DNA of 64,000 bases, taken from NCBI RefSeq assembly GCF_902626525.1, contig NZ_CACOFR010000010.1:1-64000 (forward strand). Direction: 5' to 3'. The translations under genes and the position numbers were made by a program. The first letter of the stretch is position 1, and each line of letters begins with the position of its first letter. Shown here one piece after another: positions 19,427 through 29,341 of this stretch. The notes beneath the pieces are model-generated. The model did not search any database. It was given only the letters and a program-made list of their open reading frames with translations, and was not told the origin of the DNA. Source of the stretch: an uncultured Prochlorococcus sp. (lineage in GTDB: Bacteria > Cyanobacteriota > Cyanobacteriia > PCC-6307 > Cyanobiaceae).

Positions 19427-20020
19427 TTGGAAAATAGGAATCCCATTATATTGATTCATGGGCTTTGGAATACTTCAAGTATTTTTTCTTCTATCACTTC
19501 AAAACTTGATGATATTGGAATTGAATATTTTGCCCCAACGCTTAATCATTCATATGGAATGACTTCAATTATTGATTTATCTCATGTATTAAATGATTTA
19601 ATTTTAGAGAAGTATGGTTTATATAAAGAAGTAGATATTTTGGGCTTCTCTATGGGAGGAATAATTGGTAGATATTGGCTTCAAAATTTTTATGGTTATA
19701 AAAGAACAAGAAGATTTATGTCTATAGGTTCCCCTCACAAAGGAACATTAATTGCACAATTAGTACCCAAATACCCTTTTAGAGGAATCTCAGAGATGAA
19801 AATAAAGAGTAAATTTTTGAGTGAACTTGAAAAAAATGATGTTTTTCTTAAAGATATCGAGTGTATAAGCTTCTTCACTTACTGGGATCTTATGGTTTTC
19901 CCCAGCTGGTGGACTAATTTAGATATTGGGGAAAAAATATCACTAAACGTATATAAACATAGAAATTTAGTGAGAAATAAATTTTCTGTTGAAAAAATAA
20001 TCGGAAAAATTATGATGTAG
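19427..20020 (+). CDS. Lipase-like alpha/beta hydrolase
   Basis: A 197-residue alpha/beta hydrolase of the class-2 lipase/PGAP1-like type. It opens with the oxyanion-hole motif IILIHGLWN and has the nucleophile elbow GFSMGGIIGRYWL; a later SIGSPHKGT matches lipase families. No signal peptide is seen, so it is probably cytoplasmic or membrane-associated from inside. The start is TTG at 19427, 5 bases after the folB stop; no ATG is available before the catalytic core. The 3' end overlaps the convergent prlC gene by 11 bases. Substrate unknown. Confidence 0.82.
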   Translation: MENRNPIILIHGLWNTSSIFSSITSKLDDIGIEYFAPTLNHSYGMTSIIDLSHVLNDLILEKYGLYKEVDILGFSMGGIIGRYWLQNFYGYKRTRRFMSIGSPHKGTLIAQLVPKYPFRGISEMKIKSKFLSELEKNDVFLKDIECISFFTYWDLMVFPSWWTNLDIGEKISLNVYKHRNLVRNKFSVEKIIGKIMM

Positions 20021-22100
20021 CTCTTGATAAGCCTAAGTGTCTTATTAAGGATTCTGTTTTTGGTTCTCTACCTCTGAATAGTTTGAATATCTCTAATGGA
20101 GGTAAGCTTCCTCCTAAGCTAAGTACTGTATCTTTAAATTTCTTCCCTATTAACTTTAAATTTTCAATATTTTCAAGATCAGCTTCCTCAAACATAGAAA
20201 AAGCATCAGCACTTAGAACTTCAGCCCATTTATATGAGTAATATCCAGCTGAATAGCCTCCTGCAAAAATATGACTAAAACAACAAAGAAATTGATCTTC
20301 TTGGATTGGTGCAATTACAGTAGTTTCTTCTGCAACTTCTCTTCTGATCTCATCAGCAGTTTTAACTTTGTTTTTTTCAATATTACTGTGTAATCTCAGA
20401 TCTGTAATCGCAAAATGCAATTGTCTAAGTGTAGCCATACCACAATTAAAAGTTCTATTCTTTAATAGCTTTTCAAAATTCTCATCGGATAATTTTTCTC
20501 CTGTTTTATAGTGTCTAGCAATATTTAAAAGAGTGTTTTTATGGAAACACCAGTTTTCCATAAATTGACTAGGAAGTTCGACTGCATCCCACTCTACGTT
20601 GTTAATACCAGCCGCTTGAGGAAGATTTACAGTAGTAAGCATATGTTGAAGACCATGACCAAATTCATGAAAAAGTGTCTGAACTTCCTCGAAACTCATC
20701 AAACTAGGTTTATCTTTAGATGGTGGAGTCTGATTGCAAACAAGATAAGCTACAGGTAGAGTATTTTTACCAAGATTATTTTTATTTAAACATTCATCCA
20801 TCCAAGCTCCTCCTCTTTTTGTCTCTGGACGAGAATATGGATCGAGGTAAAAAGATGCTATCTTTTCTTCTCGTTTATCGAGGATATTGAAAAACAATAC
20901 TTCATCATTCCAAGAAGGTGCTCCACTAGTCGCTTCGACAACTTTAATTTCAAATAACTTTTCGCTTAGTCTAAATAAGCCTTTTAAAACATCATTTAGT
21001 GGGAACCAAGGCCTCAATGACTCTTGGTCTAAATTAAGCTTTTCCTTTCTAAGAAGTTCGGACCAATAACTTATGTCCCATGGCTCTATATTCTGAGATT
21101 GCGGAAAGCCATTTGATTTGGCAAATTTATCAAGCTTTTTTAATTCATTTTTTGCTGTTTTAAATGCTGGTTCTCTCAATTCCTCTAAAAGGTTTTCAAC
21201 ATTTTTAATTTCTTTGGCCATTTTCGTTGACAAACTCAATTCTGCCCAACTTTTATATCCAAGAAGATTAGCCTGTTTTGTTCTAAGAGATAATATCTCT
21301 TCAATAATTTGAGAATTATTTTCTTTTCCTTGCGAAGCCCTCCCCACAAAGGATTTGTAAAGTTTTTCTCTGAGGTTTCTGTCAGTAGCATATGTCATAA
21401 ACGCCGTGTAAGTTGGAATATCTAGACTTAGTTTCCATGGCCCATTTTTGACATTAACTTCTCCATCTTTTTTTAAATGATTGCGAGCAGATATTGCCAT
21501 TAATTCAAGAACTCGCTCAGGTAGACCATCAACTTCAGATTTTTTATTTAATATTAAAAACCAATTATTAGTTGCATCAAGAACATTGTTGCTAAAGTCA
21601 GTTGATAGCTTCCCAAGCTTTTCTGAAATATTGTTGAAATCTTCCTGATCTTTCTTTTTTAAAGAAATTCCTTTATGCTGCATCTCAAGAATTTCCTTAT
21701 CTAAAATTCTATTTCTTATTTGATCAAAGTTATTTGTCTCTTTAAGCTTGACTAAAGATTTATAAATTATTTTACTTTGTCCAAATTTGTTACTCAAGCT
21801 AATAATCTCCGGAAGAAATTTTGAATAAATATGTCTAAGACTTTCGGAGTTATTTACGGCATTTAGGTGGCTGATTACTCCCCAGCTCCACCTAAGAATT
21901 TCATTGACTTCATTTAAAGGATTTATTACTTTATCCCAGTTCAAATCATTTTGAATCAAATAATCAGATAAGTTATTCTCTATATTTTCAAAATCTTTGC
22001 CTATTTTGTCTATTACCTCTGGAAATTGTTGACTGATATTTTCTGGAGTAAATTTTTTAAATTCTGGTAATTCTCCATATTTAAAAATTGAGGTTTGCAT
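20010..22100 (-). CDS. prlC: M3-family oligopeptidase (oligopeptidase A type)
   Basis: A 696-residue zinc metallopeptidase of family M3, which degrades short peptides and cleaved signal peptides in the cytoplasm. The zinc motif H-E-x-x-H is visible as FHEFGHGLQHML near residue 477, with the downstream glutamate region NVEWDAVELPSQ. The late FAGGYSAGYYSYKWAE is the conserved substrate-binding segment of oligopeptidase A. Length fits the family. Start ATG at 22100 is 20 bases downstream of ndhD's stop, so the two may share a transcript. Confidence 0.96.
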   Translation of the reverse strand: MQTSIFKYGELPEFKKFTPENISQQFPEVIDKIGKDFENIENNLSDYLIQNDLNWDKVINPLNEVNEILRWSWGVISHLNAVNNSESLRHIYSKFLPEIISLSNKFGQSKIIYKSLVKLKETNNFDQIRNRILDKEILEMQHKGISLKKKDQEDFNNISEKLGKLSTDFSNNVLDATNNWFLILNKKSEVDGLPERVLELMAISARNHLKKDGEVNVKNGPWKLSLDIPTYTAFMTYATDRNLREKLYKSFVGRASQGKENNSQIIEEILSLRTKQANLLGYKSWAELSLSTKMAKEIKNVENLLEELREPAFKTAKNELKKLDKFAKSNGFPQSQNIEPWDISYWSELLRKEKLNLDQESLRPWFPLNDVLKGLFRLSEKLFEIKVVEATSGAPSWNDEVLFFNILDKREEKIASFYLDPYSRPETKRGGAWMDECLNKNNLGKNTLPVAYLVCNQTPPSKDKPSLMSFEEVQTLFHEFGHGLQHMLTTVNLPQAAGINNVEWDAVELPSQFMENWCFHKNTLLNIARHYKTGEKLSDENFEKLLKNRTFNCGMATLRQLHFAITDLRLHSNIEKNKVKTADEIRREVAEETTVIAPIQEDQFLCCFSHIFAGGYSAGYYSYKWAEVLSADAFSMFEEADLENIENLKLIGKKFKDTVLSLGGSLPPLEIFKLFRGREPKTESLIRHLGLSRATS

Positions 22101-22119
22101 TTATTTAAGTAAATAGGAC

Positions 22120-23658
22120 TTAATTAATGTTTGAGATTAATCCTATTAATTTAGCTAAAGTAAGCTGCTGACTGAGAGCATTAGTTGAAGATTCATATAA
22201 ATTTATGGCAATTTTTGGCCAAAAACCTATTACTAAAGTAGGTAACAATAAACTGAAACCAATTGTCAATTCTCTGCCATTCATTTCTTTAACTGTTGCA
22301 AGTGCTGGAATTCTAGGTCCAAAAAATACTCTTCTACACATTGATAGTAGATATATTGGAGTTAGGACTAAACCAATAGCTGCTACAAGAATTGTGATTG
22401 ATCTAAAGAGAGAGCTGAATCCCTCTTGACTAGTGATGCCTAGAAATATAGTTATTTCGCTAATAAAGCCGCTCATGCCAGGTAATGCCAAAGAAGCTAA
22501 AGAGCTTGCTAAGAAAAAAGCAAAAGTTATTGGCAAGACTTTTGCTAAACCACCCATATTTGGAATTGAAAGAGTATTTGTTCTTTCATAGAATGAACCT
22601 GTAACAAAAAACATAGCTGCTGCGATAAGTCCGTGACTTATCATTTGAAGCATTGCTCCGCTTATACCTAAAGCGTCCACTGCACCTATTCCAAGCAGGA
22701 CGAAACCCATATGGCTTACAGAGCTACATGCAATTCTCCTTTTGACATTATCCTGTGCAAATGCATTTAGTGCACCGTAAATTATATTAATGATTCCAAG
22801 GATAATTAATGCAGGTGCAATTTGCAGATGAACTTCAGGTAATATTTGAACGTTGAATCTTAATAAGGCGTAGCCTCCCATTTTTAAAAGTATTCCCGCC
22901 AGTAACATTGATACTGGAGCATTTGCTTCTCCATGCGCATCCGGTAACCAAGTATGAAGTGGAAAGATAGGTAGTTTTACTCCAAAGCCAATTAAAAAGC
23001 CTAAATAAGATAGTAATGCTAGGCTACCTGTTACGTGTTTATTGGTTAAGTCGGTAATATTTAAAGTAAAAGTTTCACCACTCAATGCAAGGGCTAACCC
23101 ACTTATTAATATTAATAAAGAAGCTAAAGCTGTATAAAGTATAAATTTAGTTGCTGCATATAATTTCTTTTTCCCTCCCCAAATGGCTATAAGAAGATAA
23201 ACAGGCACCAATTCGAGTTCCCAAGCCAAGAAAAATAATAGGAAATCTTGAGAGAGGAAAACTAATGCTTGAGCTGATGCTTGAACTAATAACAGGGCAA
23301 AATATAAATTAGATTTTTTCTTTATTTTCCAGCTTGCTGCAGCTGATAAAAAAGTAATTAACCCACTCAAAGCTACTAAAGGAGCAGATAGCCCATCTAT
23401 ACCAAGAGACCATTCTAAGCCTATTGAGGGCAACCAAGTTGATCTTTCCACAAGTTGCAAAGAGCTATTTGCAGTATTAAATTTTTGAAAAAGTACGCCT
23501 ATTATCAGTAAAAAATCTACAAATAAAAAACTTAATGAGATATTTCTAGGTAGTTCATTGTCTTCACCTTCCTTTGAACTCAAAAAAGGCATTATTAATG
23601 CTCCAATTAAAGGGAGTAAAACAATACAGGATAGCCAAGGAAAAGATTCTAAATTCAT
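22120..23658 (-). CDS. ndhD: NAD(P)H-quinone oxidoreductase (NDH-1) subunit 4
   Basis: Antiporter-like proton-pumping subunit of the cyanobacterial NDH-1 complex in the thylakoid membrane, used in respiration and cyclic electron flow, or in CO2 uptake depending on paralog. The 512 residues form about 14 membrane helices. The conserved core includes [21 protein letters not shown] with its key glutamate, [19 protein letters not shown] and [16 protein letters not shown]. The sequence reads like the NdhD1-type respiratory subunit, but paralog identity is not proven. No other ndh gene is adjacent. Confidence 0.95.
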   Translation of the reverse strand: MNLESFPWLSCIVLLPLIGALIMPFLSSKEGEDNELPRNISLSFLFVDFLLIIGVLFQKFNTANSSLQLVERSTWLPSIGLEWSLGIDGLSAPLVALSGLITFLSAAASWKIKKKSNLYFALLLVQASAQALVFLSQDFLLFFLAWELELVPVYLLIAIWGGKKKLYAATKFILYTALASLLILISGLALALSGETFTLNITDLTNKHVTGSLALLSYLGFLIGFGVKLPIFPLHTWLPDAHGEANAPVSMLLAGILLKMGGYALLRFNVQILPEVHLQIAPALIILGIINIIYGALNAFAQDNVKRRIACSSVSHMGFVLLGIGAVDALGISGAMLQMISHGLIAAAMFFVTGSFYERTNTLSIPNMGGLAKVLPITFAFFLASSLASLALPGMSGFISEITIFLGITSQEGFSSLFRSITILVAAIGLVLTPIYLLSMCRRVFFGPRIPALATVKEMNGRELTIGFSLLLPTLVIGFWPKIAINLYESSTNALSQQLTLAKLIGLISNIN

Positions 23659-23737
23659 TTATGTAATGAATAATTTTTTTATTCTAGTTGAAGTAGTACT
23701 AGCTTGAGACTATAACATTAAAAATGCCTAAGTAAAA

Positions 23738-24685
23738 CTACTTACCTGAGATAGTACTGAATTGACTGCCTGTTGTTTGTAAGTTTAAAAATGGAGCTCT
23801 ACTTGCTACACCTAATTTCTCCCAAGCTTTTACCATCGCTTGACTAACAAATTTGCCATTTTCTTTCTTACACAAAGCTAAAATGCTTGGCCCAGCACCA
23901 CTAATTGCACAACCTAAAGCCCCTGCTTGTAGTGCTGCATCTTTAACTTCCTCTCCTCCTTTAATAAGTTTCCATCGATATGGTTCATGCAGCTTATCAA
24001 ACATTCCCTCTTTTATTAATTCATCATTTCCAGCTTTTAAGCCATTTAGTAATAAAGTAAGTGCTCCCATATTTATAACTGCATCAGATATCGAAACATT
24101 CTTAGGCATTACTTTCCTTGCTTCACTTGTGCTTAATCGAATGGCAGGTATTGCAACAACAACCTTGATGGAATCGTGCCAATCACATCTTATTATTCTC
24201 CATCTTTGAGAAGATGACCTGGCTGTTAAACAAAGCCCTCCCAAGAGTGAGGGCACTACATTATCAGGATGACCTTCAATATCAATTGCAAGTTCTAGGA
24301 GTTTCTCTTTGGGCAGGGGAGAATCCATTATTGCATTTGCTCCAATTAATCCAGCAACTATTGCTGTAGCACTACTTCCAAGTCCGCGTGCAGGGGGAAC
24401 GGCAAGTTTAACTCTTGCTTCAAGTGCAAAAGAAGACACATTTGCACTCTCCCATACTTTCTGAGCCGCTCTAAAAACTAAGTTTTCCGGTCCTCCTCTT
24501 AAATGATTTCCATCTGTACTTTCCATTATTAAATCAAATCTATCTCCCACTCCATCAATTCTTGTAAAAATAAATTCATTAGACAAATCTAATGCTGCAC
24601 CAAGGCAGTCAAAACCAGGCCCTAAATTTGCAGTTGTCGAAGGTACTGTCACTTTTATTTTTTTTCCAACTTCAGGAATAGACAT
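23738..24685 (-). CDS. thrB: Homoserine kinase
   Basis: Phosphorylates homoserine in threonine synthesis. A 315-residue GHMP kinase: the start has VTVPSTTANLGPGFDCLG, the ATP-binding motif is PPARGLGSSATAIVAG, and the C-terminal glycine-rich GCAISGAGPSILAL is intact. It is six bases downstream of glk and close to thrS, so threonine biosynthesis and threonyl-tRNA charging genes sit in one co-directional group. Confidence 0.98.
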   Translation of the reverse strand: MSIPEVGKKIKVTVPSTTANLGPGFDCLGAALDLSNEFIFTRIDGVGDRFDLIMESTDGNHLRGGPENLVFRAAQKVWESANVSSFALEARVKLAVPPARGLGSSATAIVAGLIGANAIMDSPLPKEKLLELAIDIEGHPDNVVPSLLGGLCLTARSSSQRWRIIRCDWHDSIKVVVAIPAIRLSTSEARKVMPKNVSISDAVINMGALTLLLNGLKAGNDELIKEGMFDKLHEPYRWKLIKGGEEVKDAALQAGALGCAISGAGPSILALCKKENGKFVSQAMVKAWEKLGVASRAPFLNLQTTGSQFSTISGK

Positions 24686-24691
24686 TTTTTA

Positions 24692-25726
24692 CTAAGTTTT
24701 TAAAAGCATTTTTGCTCTGCAGGCTGCACTAAAAAGTCCAAACTCTTCATCTAAAATTATTTTGATAGGTATTGTTTTAAGAATATCTTTTAATCTTCCT
24801 TTATCAAAAAAATGTTTCATAAATAAATCTGATTTAAAGTTTTTGAAATGTTTTGGTGCGGTCCCTCCAGAAATCCATAATCCGCCAAAGCACAATTCTT
24901 GAAGAGCAACATCTCCCAATAAAGAGGCATAAGCGCCTAACCATATCCTCTCAACTTCTATCATTAGCTGATCACCTTCTCTAGAAAGATTGCAAATTTT
25001 TTCAGGTAGTTCTTTTCTTATTCCATCAGAAAATTTAATTTCTTTAAAATATTTTTGTAATGGATGGTTTTTGGCATCAGGTTTGCTTAGTCTCCATTCG
25101 GCAATTCTTGATAAACCAGTGCCGCTAACAATTCTCTCGCAAGATATCCTCTCAACTTTTAGGTAATTCCTTACCCAAATCTTTAATTCCCATTCTAATT
25201 TTGACTTTGGCGAGTATTCAACATGACCTCCTTCACTAGCTAAAACCTTTACATTTCTTCCTGATATTAAGCCTCTTGCAATGCCTAAACCAGTACCTGC
25301 TCCAACAATGGCGTGCAAATCACTATTAGCTCCCTCATAATGGGTTCCATTTTTGATAGTAGAATATTGATTTTTTTTTAAATAAGGGATTCCATAGATT
25401 TGCACAGCAAAATCATTAATTAGCTCGCAGCTCTTAAAATTAAATTTGTTTTGTAATGCCTTTCCAGAAATATTCCATGACAAGTTTATGATTTTTGCGT
25501 TGTTGTTCGATAAAGGACCAGCTACGGCGAAACATGCAGAAGAAGGGTGAGTAATATTTTTACATTTATTTTTAAGAAAATCTTCTAGGATGTTTTCAAA
25601 AGATTCCCAATCGGAAGATATATATTTTTTTTTTAAAATTAAGATGGGAGAATCATCGTTTAAATCTTTTTTGAAAATTCCCAATAGAACCTTCGTCCCC
25701 CCTAAGTCACAAGCGAGAAAATTCAT
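24692..25726 (-). CDS. glk: Glucokinase
   Basis: ATP-dependent kinase making glucose 6-phosphate. About 344 residues of the Glk family. The phosphate-1 motif is CDLGGTKVLLGIF, the catalytic region ELINDFAVQIYGI holds the aspartate, and AIVGAGTGLGIARG plus SEGGHVEYSP follow. The track's start at 25762 reaches 26 bases into thrS; the ATG at 25726, giving MNFLACDLGG, starts 10 bases after the thrS stop and matches the family's N-terminus. In a photoautotroph it would act on glucose from glycogen or imported sugar. Confidence 0.95.
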   Translation of the reverse strand: MNFLACDLGGTKVLLGIFKKDLNDDSPILILKKKYISSDWESFENILEDFLKNKCKNITHPSSACFAVAGPLSNNNAKIINLSWNISGKALQNKFNFKSCELINDFAVQIYGIPYLKKNQYSTIKNGTHYEGANSDLHAIVGAGTGLGIARGLISGRNVKVLASEGGHVEYSPKSKLEWELKIWVRNYLKVERISCERIVSGTGLSRIAEWRLSKPDAKNHPLQKYFKEIKFSDGIRKELPEKICNLSREGDQLMIEVERIWLGAYASLLGDVALQELCFGGLWISGGTAPKHFKNFKSDLFMKHFFDKGRLKDILKTIPIKIILDEEFGLFSAACRAKMLLKT

Positions 25727-25736
25727 ATATTTAAAA

Positions 25737-27653
25737 TTATGCTGTTCTCCCTTTCTTTTCAATTAATTCGTCCATTAATTTATAAAGATTAGGTAAATTA
25801 AAAATTCCTAAATTCCTTCCATCTAAAGCTCTCAAGGCAACTGAATCAATCTCTTGTTCTTTATCTCCAATAACTGCAATTAATGGAAATCTCGCGAGAG
25901 TTGCCTCCCTAATTTTATATCCTATTTTTTCATTTCTAATATCAACTTTTGATCGATAACCATATTTATTTATTATTTCATTAAACTTTAAACATTTTTC
26001 ATTATTTCTATCGGTAATGCTCAATAAAATTATTTGATATGGTGCAAGCCAGATTGGAAATTTAGCTTCATATTGTTCAATTAAAATTCCAATAAATCTT
26101 TCAAAGGATCCAAGAATTGCCCTGTGAAGCATTACTGGATTTCTTTTCTCATTATCTATATCTACGTAAGTTGCATCCAATCTTATAGGCATTGAGAAAT
26201 CAACCTGAATAGTTCCACATTGCCAGACTCTATTAAGACAATCTTTTAGAGAGAATTCTATTTTTGGACCATAAAAAGCACCTTCTCCTGGTTGAAGTTC
26301 CCATTTTAGATTCTTATTATCTAGAGCTTTGGTAAGTGCCTCTTCTGATTTATCCCAAATCTCTTCACTGCCAACCCTTTTTTCAGGACGAGTTGATAAT
26401 TTAATGATGATTTCATCAAAACCAAAAGTTTTGTAAACCTCGAAAACGAGATCTATAAAAGTAGATACCTCATTTTGAATTTGATCTTCTGTGCAGAAGA
26501 TATGTGCATCATCTTGAGTAAAGTTTCTTACTCTCATAAGTCCGTGTAATGCACCAGACGGCTCATTTCTATGACAAGAACCAAATTCAGCAAGTCGAAT
26601 AGGTAAATCCTTATAACTTTTTAACCCTTGATTAAATACTTGTATATGGCATGGACAATTCATTGGTTTAATTGCATAAGTTCTATTTTCTGATGCAGTA
26701 GTAAACATATCGTCTCTAAATTTTTCCCAATGACCTGATTTTTCCCAAAGAGATTTATCAACCGCTTGTGGGGTTTTTATCTCTAGATAATCATTTTTAT
26801 TTAGTATTTCTCTAATGTATTTTTCCAGGACTTGGTAGATCGTCCATCCATTTGGATGCCAAAAAATCATACCTGGTGACTCTTCTTGTATGTGAAAGAG
26901 TGAATGTTTTTTCCCAAGTTTTCTATGATCTCTTTTTTCAGCTTCTTCAATTTTTTTCAAGTAGTCACAAAGCTCTTTCTCTTTTGCCCATGCAGTTCCA
27001 TATATTCGCTGCAATGATTCATTTTCACTTTTACCTCTCCAGTATGAACCGGATAATTTAAGTAACTTAAAATGCCTCAAATGTCTTGTATTAGGGACGT
27101 GAGGTCCTCTACACATGTCAATATATTCTTCGTGTTTATAAAGGTTGATAAGGCCTTCATCAGGAATTTCTTCAATTATGCGTAATTTAAAAGTTTCATT
27201 TCTTTCTTTAAAAGTTTTAATTGCTTCCTCTTTGGAAACTTGCAAAATTTTTATATGATAATTTGTTCTGATTAAGTTATTAATTCTTTCTTCAATTTTT
27301 ATTAAGTCTTCAGGTATAAATCTGTATTCTGAAAAAATATCGTAATAAAAACCATCTTCAATTACAGGACCTATGGCCATTTTTGTTTTGGGGTAAATTT
27401 GTTTAACTGCATGACCAATAAGATGTGCGAAAGAATGTCTAATTATCTCAATTCCTTCTTTATCTTTAGATGTAATGATTACAACTTTGGAATCAGTTTT
27501 TATAGGAAGCGTTGCATCGATAAGAATATCATTTACTTTACCGGCAATTGTTGCTTTAGCTAATCCAGTTCCTATACTTTGTGCAATTTCCAGAACAGTT
27601 ACAGATTTTTCAAAAACCTTTTTTGAACCATCAGGTAAGGTAATTATTGGCAT
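25737..27653 (-). CDS. thrS: Threonyl-tRNA synthetase
   Basis: Class II synthetase of 638 residues. The N-terminal TGS domain (about 1-65) is followed by the editing domain with [16 protein letters not shown] (the H-x3-H) and [13 protein letters not shown]. The catalytic domain shows motif 2, [20 protein letters not shown] with FTQDDAH, and motif 3 around [17 protein letters not shown]. The anticodon domain closes the protein. All pieces are complete. Three bases separate it from the trpS stop upstream, so trpS, thrS, glk and thrB look like one operon. Confidence 0.98.
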   Translation of the reverse strand: MPIITLPDGSKKVFEKSVTVLEIAQSIGTGLAKATIAGKVNDILIDATLPIKTDSKVVIITSKDKEGIEIIRHSFAHLIGHAVKQIYPKTKMAIGPVIEDGFYYDIFSEYRFIPEDLIKIEERINNLIRTNYHIKILQVSKEEAIKTFKERNETFKLRIIEEIPDEGLINLYKHEEYIDMCRGPHVPNTRHLRHFKLLKLSGSYWRGKSENESLQRIYGTAWAKEKELCDYLKKIEEAEKRDHRKLGKKHSLFHIQEESPGMIFWHPNGWTIYQVLEKYIREILNKNDYLEIKTPQAVDKSLWEKSGHWEKFRDDMFTTASENRTYAIKPMNCPCHIQVFNQGLKSYKDLPIRLAEFGSCHRNEPSGALHGLMRVRNFTQDDAHIFCTEDQIQNEVSTFIDLVFEVYKTFGFDEIIIKLSTRPEKRVGSEEIWDKSEEALTKALDNKNLKWELQPGEGAFYGPKIEFSLKDCLNRVWQCGTIQVDFSMPIRLDATYVDIDNEKRNPVMLHRAILGSFERFIGILIEQYEAKFPIWLAPYQIILLSITDRNNEKCLKFNEIINKYGYRSKVDIRNEKIGYKIREATLARFPLIAVIGDKEQEIDSVALRALDGRNLGIFNLPNLYKLMDELIEKKGRTA

Positions 27654-27656
27654 AAT

Positions 27657-28673
27657 TTAGTTCTCCATTTCAAAAAATCCAAGTTTAGATTTAACTCTTT
27701 TTAGAGTTTTATTTGCTAAATCTTCAGCTTTTTCTTTCCCTTCTTTGAGAATATTATTTAATTGATATGGATCATTTATTAAGACTTTATATTTTTCCTG
27801 AATAGGTTCTAGAGATTCTATAAGTTGTTCAGTAATTAATTTTTTAAATGTCCCCCATCCCGTTCCTGAGAATTCTTGTTCACATTTAGAAATTTCTTTG
27901 CCAGATAATATTGAATAAATCATCAGAAGATTTTTAGATTCTGCTCTCTCTGGATTATTAAATTCTATTCCAATAGAACTATCACTTTTTGCTCTTTTTA
28001 TTTTCTTAGTGATTATTTCAGGAGTATCTAATAAATTGATCCTACTACCTTCGTTAGGATCACTTTTACTCATCTTTTTTTTACCATCAATTAAACTCAT
28101 TATTTTTGATCCATTCTCCATAATTATTGGCTGAGGTATTTTTAAAATATTTTTATCTTTACTAAATTTGGCATTAATTCTTTGTTGTGCAATATCTCTG
28201 GCAAGTTCAAGATGTTGTTTTTGATCTTCTCCTACTGGTACGAAGTCAGCGTCGTAAAGAAGGATATCTGCAGCCATTAAGATTGGATAATCAAATAATC
28301 CTATAGATACATTGTTCCCCTGTTGTATAGATTTTTCTTTAAATTGAATCATTCTCTCCATCCAGTTTATAGGGGTCAGGCAATTTAATATCCAACATAG
28401 TTCTGAATGCGCAGAAATTTGACTTTGGACAAAAATTGAGCATATTTTGGGATCTATCCCACAAGCAACATACAAGGCCGCAGTAGAGATAGTGTTCTTA
28501 GATAATGCATTTGGATCATATGCGGCAGTTATTGCGTGCAAATCAACTACACATAGAAATGTTTCATATTGCTCTTGAAGAGTCACCCAATTATTAATTG
28601 CTCCAAGCCAATTTCCTATATGTAAGTCACCAGTTGGCTGAACACCCGAAAGAATCCTTTTTTTATTTGTCAT
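27657..28673 (-). CDS. trpS: Tryptophanyl-tRNA synthetase
   Basis: Class I synthetase that charges tRNA-Trp. About 338 residues. Both signature sequences are visible: GDLHIGNWLG (HIGH) near residue 17 and KKMSKSDPN (KMSKS) near residue 200. The track begins at 28679; an ATG two codons later (MTNKKRIL) at 28673 is the more usual N-terminus. Either way the start lies inside the end of the upstream low-complexity gene, giving an overlap of about 11 bases and suggesting translational coupling. Confidence 0.97.
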   Translation of the reverse strand: MTNKKRILSGVQPTGDLHIGNWLGAINNWVTLQEQYETFLCVVDLHAITAAYDPNALSKNTISTAALYVACGIDPKICSIFVQSQISAHSELCWILNCLTPINWMERMIQFKEKSIQQGNNVSIGLFDYPILMAADILLYDADFVPVGEDQKQHLELARDIAQQRINAKFSKDKNILKIPQPIIMENGSKIMSLIDGKKKMSKSDPNEGSRINLLDTPEIITKKIKRAKSDSSIGIEFNNPERAESKNLLMIYSILSGKEISKCEQEFSGTGWGTFKKLITEQLIESLEPIQEKYKVLINDPYQLNNILKEGKEKAEDLANKTLKRVKSKLGFFEMEN

Positions 28674-29175
28674 CCTCATCTACTTCGCTTAATTTAATTT
28701 CTTTATCTTCTGCTTTGCTTGATTGAACTTCTTCCTCATTTACTTCGCTTGTTTGAATTTCACTCTCTTCTACTTCGCTAGATTCAGTTTTTTCATTTGA
28801 TGGATTTTTCATAGGTCTCGCAAATGGGTCAGGAGCTGTTTTGGTCTTTCCTTCAAACTGATTTTGTGGTTGTCTATTCGAAGAGGAGTTTTTGTTATTT
28901 TTTGCATATTCTGAGATTGATTTAATTAATTTTTCATCTTTGATCATTTCGCTAAGTGTTCTAACAGAGAAACCCAGAACTGCAACGGTAGACTTTAGCT
29001 GAAAGGTCTCTTGTATTGATTTAACGGCTTTCATTTCGTTATCACTCAATCTTATGCGGAATCCTCCTCCATCTCTTCTGCCACCTGTTCTATCTCTGAA
29101 ATTAGATCTTTCATTATATGATCGTCCTCTGTAATTTTCTTGTCCAGGATTATTGCTGAAATTTGAATTAGACAT
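28663..29175 (-). CDS. Conserved protein with Arg/Gly-rich N-terminus and acidic repeat tail
   Basis: A 170-residue protein of three parts. The N-terminal 40 residues are Arg/Gly/Asn-rich and disordered in character (GRSYNERSNFRDRTGGRRDGGG), reminiscent of RNA-binding RGG tails. Residues about 40-90 form a compact predicted helical domain (RLSDNEMKAVKSIQETFQ, SVRTLSEMIKDEKLIKSI). The last 40 residues are acidic repeats (SEVEESEIQT / SEVNEEEVQS / SKAEDKEIKL / SEVDEDDK) encoded by 30-base tandem units. It lies directly upstream of and overlaps trpS. I do not recognise a characterised family; nucleic-acid binding is inferred only from composition. Confidence 0.8.
   Translation of the reverse strand: MSNSNFSNNPGQENYRGRSYNERSNFRDRTGGRRDGGGFRIRLSDNEMKAVKSIQETFQLKSTVAVLGFSVRTLSEMIKDEKLIKSISEYAKNNKNSSSNRQPQNQFEGKTKTAPDPFARPMKNPSNEKTESSEVEESEIQTSEVNEEEVQSSKAEDKEIKLSEVDEDDK
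28681..28789. repeat. 30-bp tandem repeat (3.6 units) in coding sequence
   Basis: Units begin at 28681, 28711, 28741 and 28771. Each starts tacttcgct or tgctttgct, and units 1 and 3 are the most alike. The period is in frame and encodes the acidic decapeptide tail of the gene at 28663-29175. It has no unique spacers, so it is not a CRISPR array; copy number could vary between strains by slippage. Confidence 0.85.
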
Positions 29176-29341
29176 CTTGATGTTTCTTAAATTATTTAAA
29201 TAGTCTATTAACTTAGCATCTAGTTATGCAATAAGTCTTTTTAAAACCCTTAAATTTTTATCTTTTGATTAACGACTCATGAAATTTTACTTTTCTCATT
29301 CACAACTTGCATTAAAATAAAACTAGATAAATAAAAGTATT

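Noticed and set aside
23853-24209. 118-residue plus-strand ORF
   Set aside because: Antisense to thrB, whose motifs are complete.
28681-28789. 30-bp repeats considered as a CRISPR array
   Set aside because: The units are contiguous without spacers, in frame, and encode an acidic protein tail; no cas gene is nearby.
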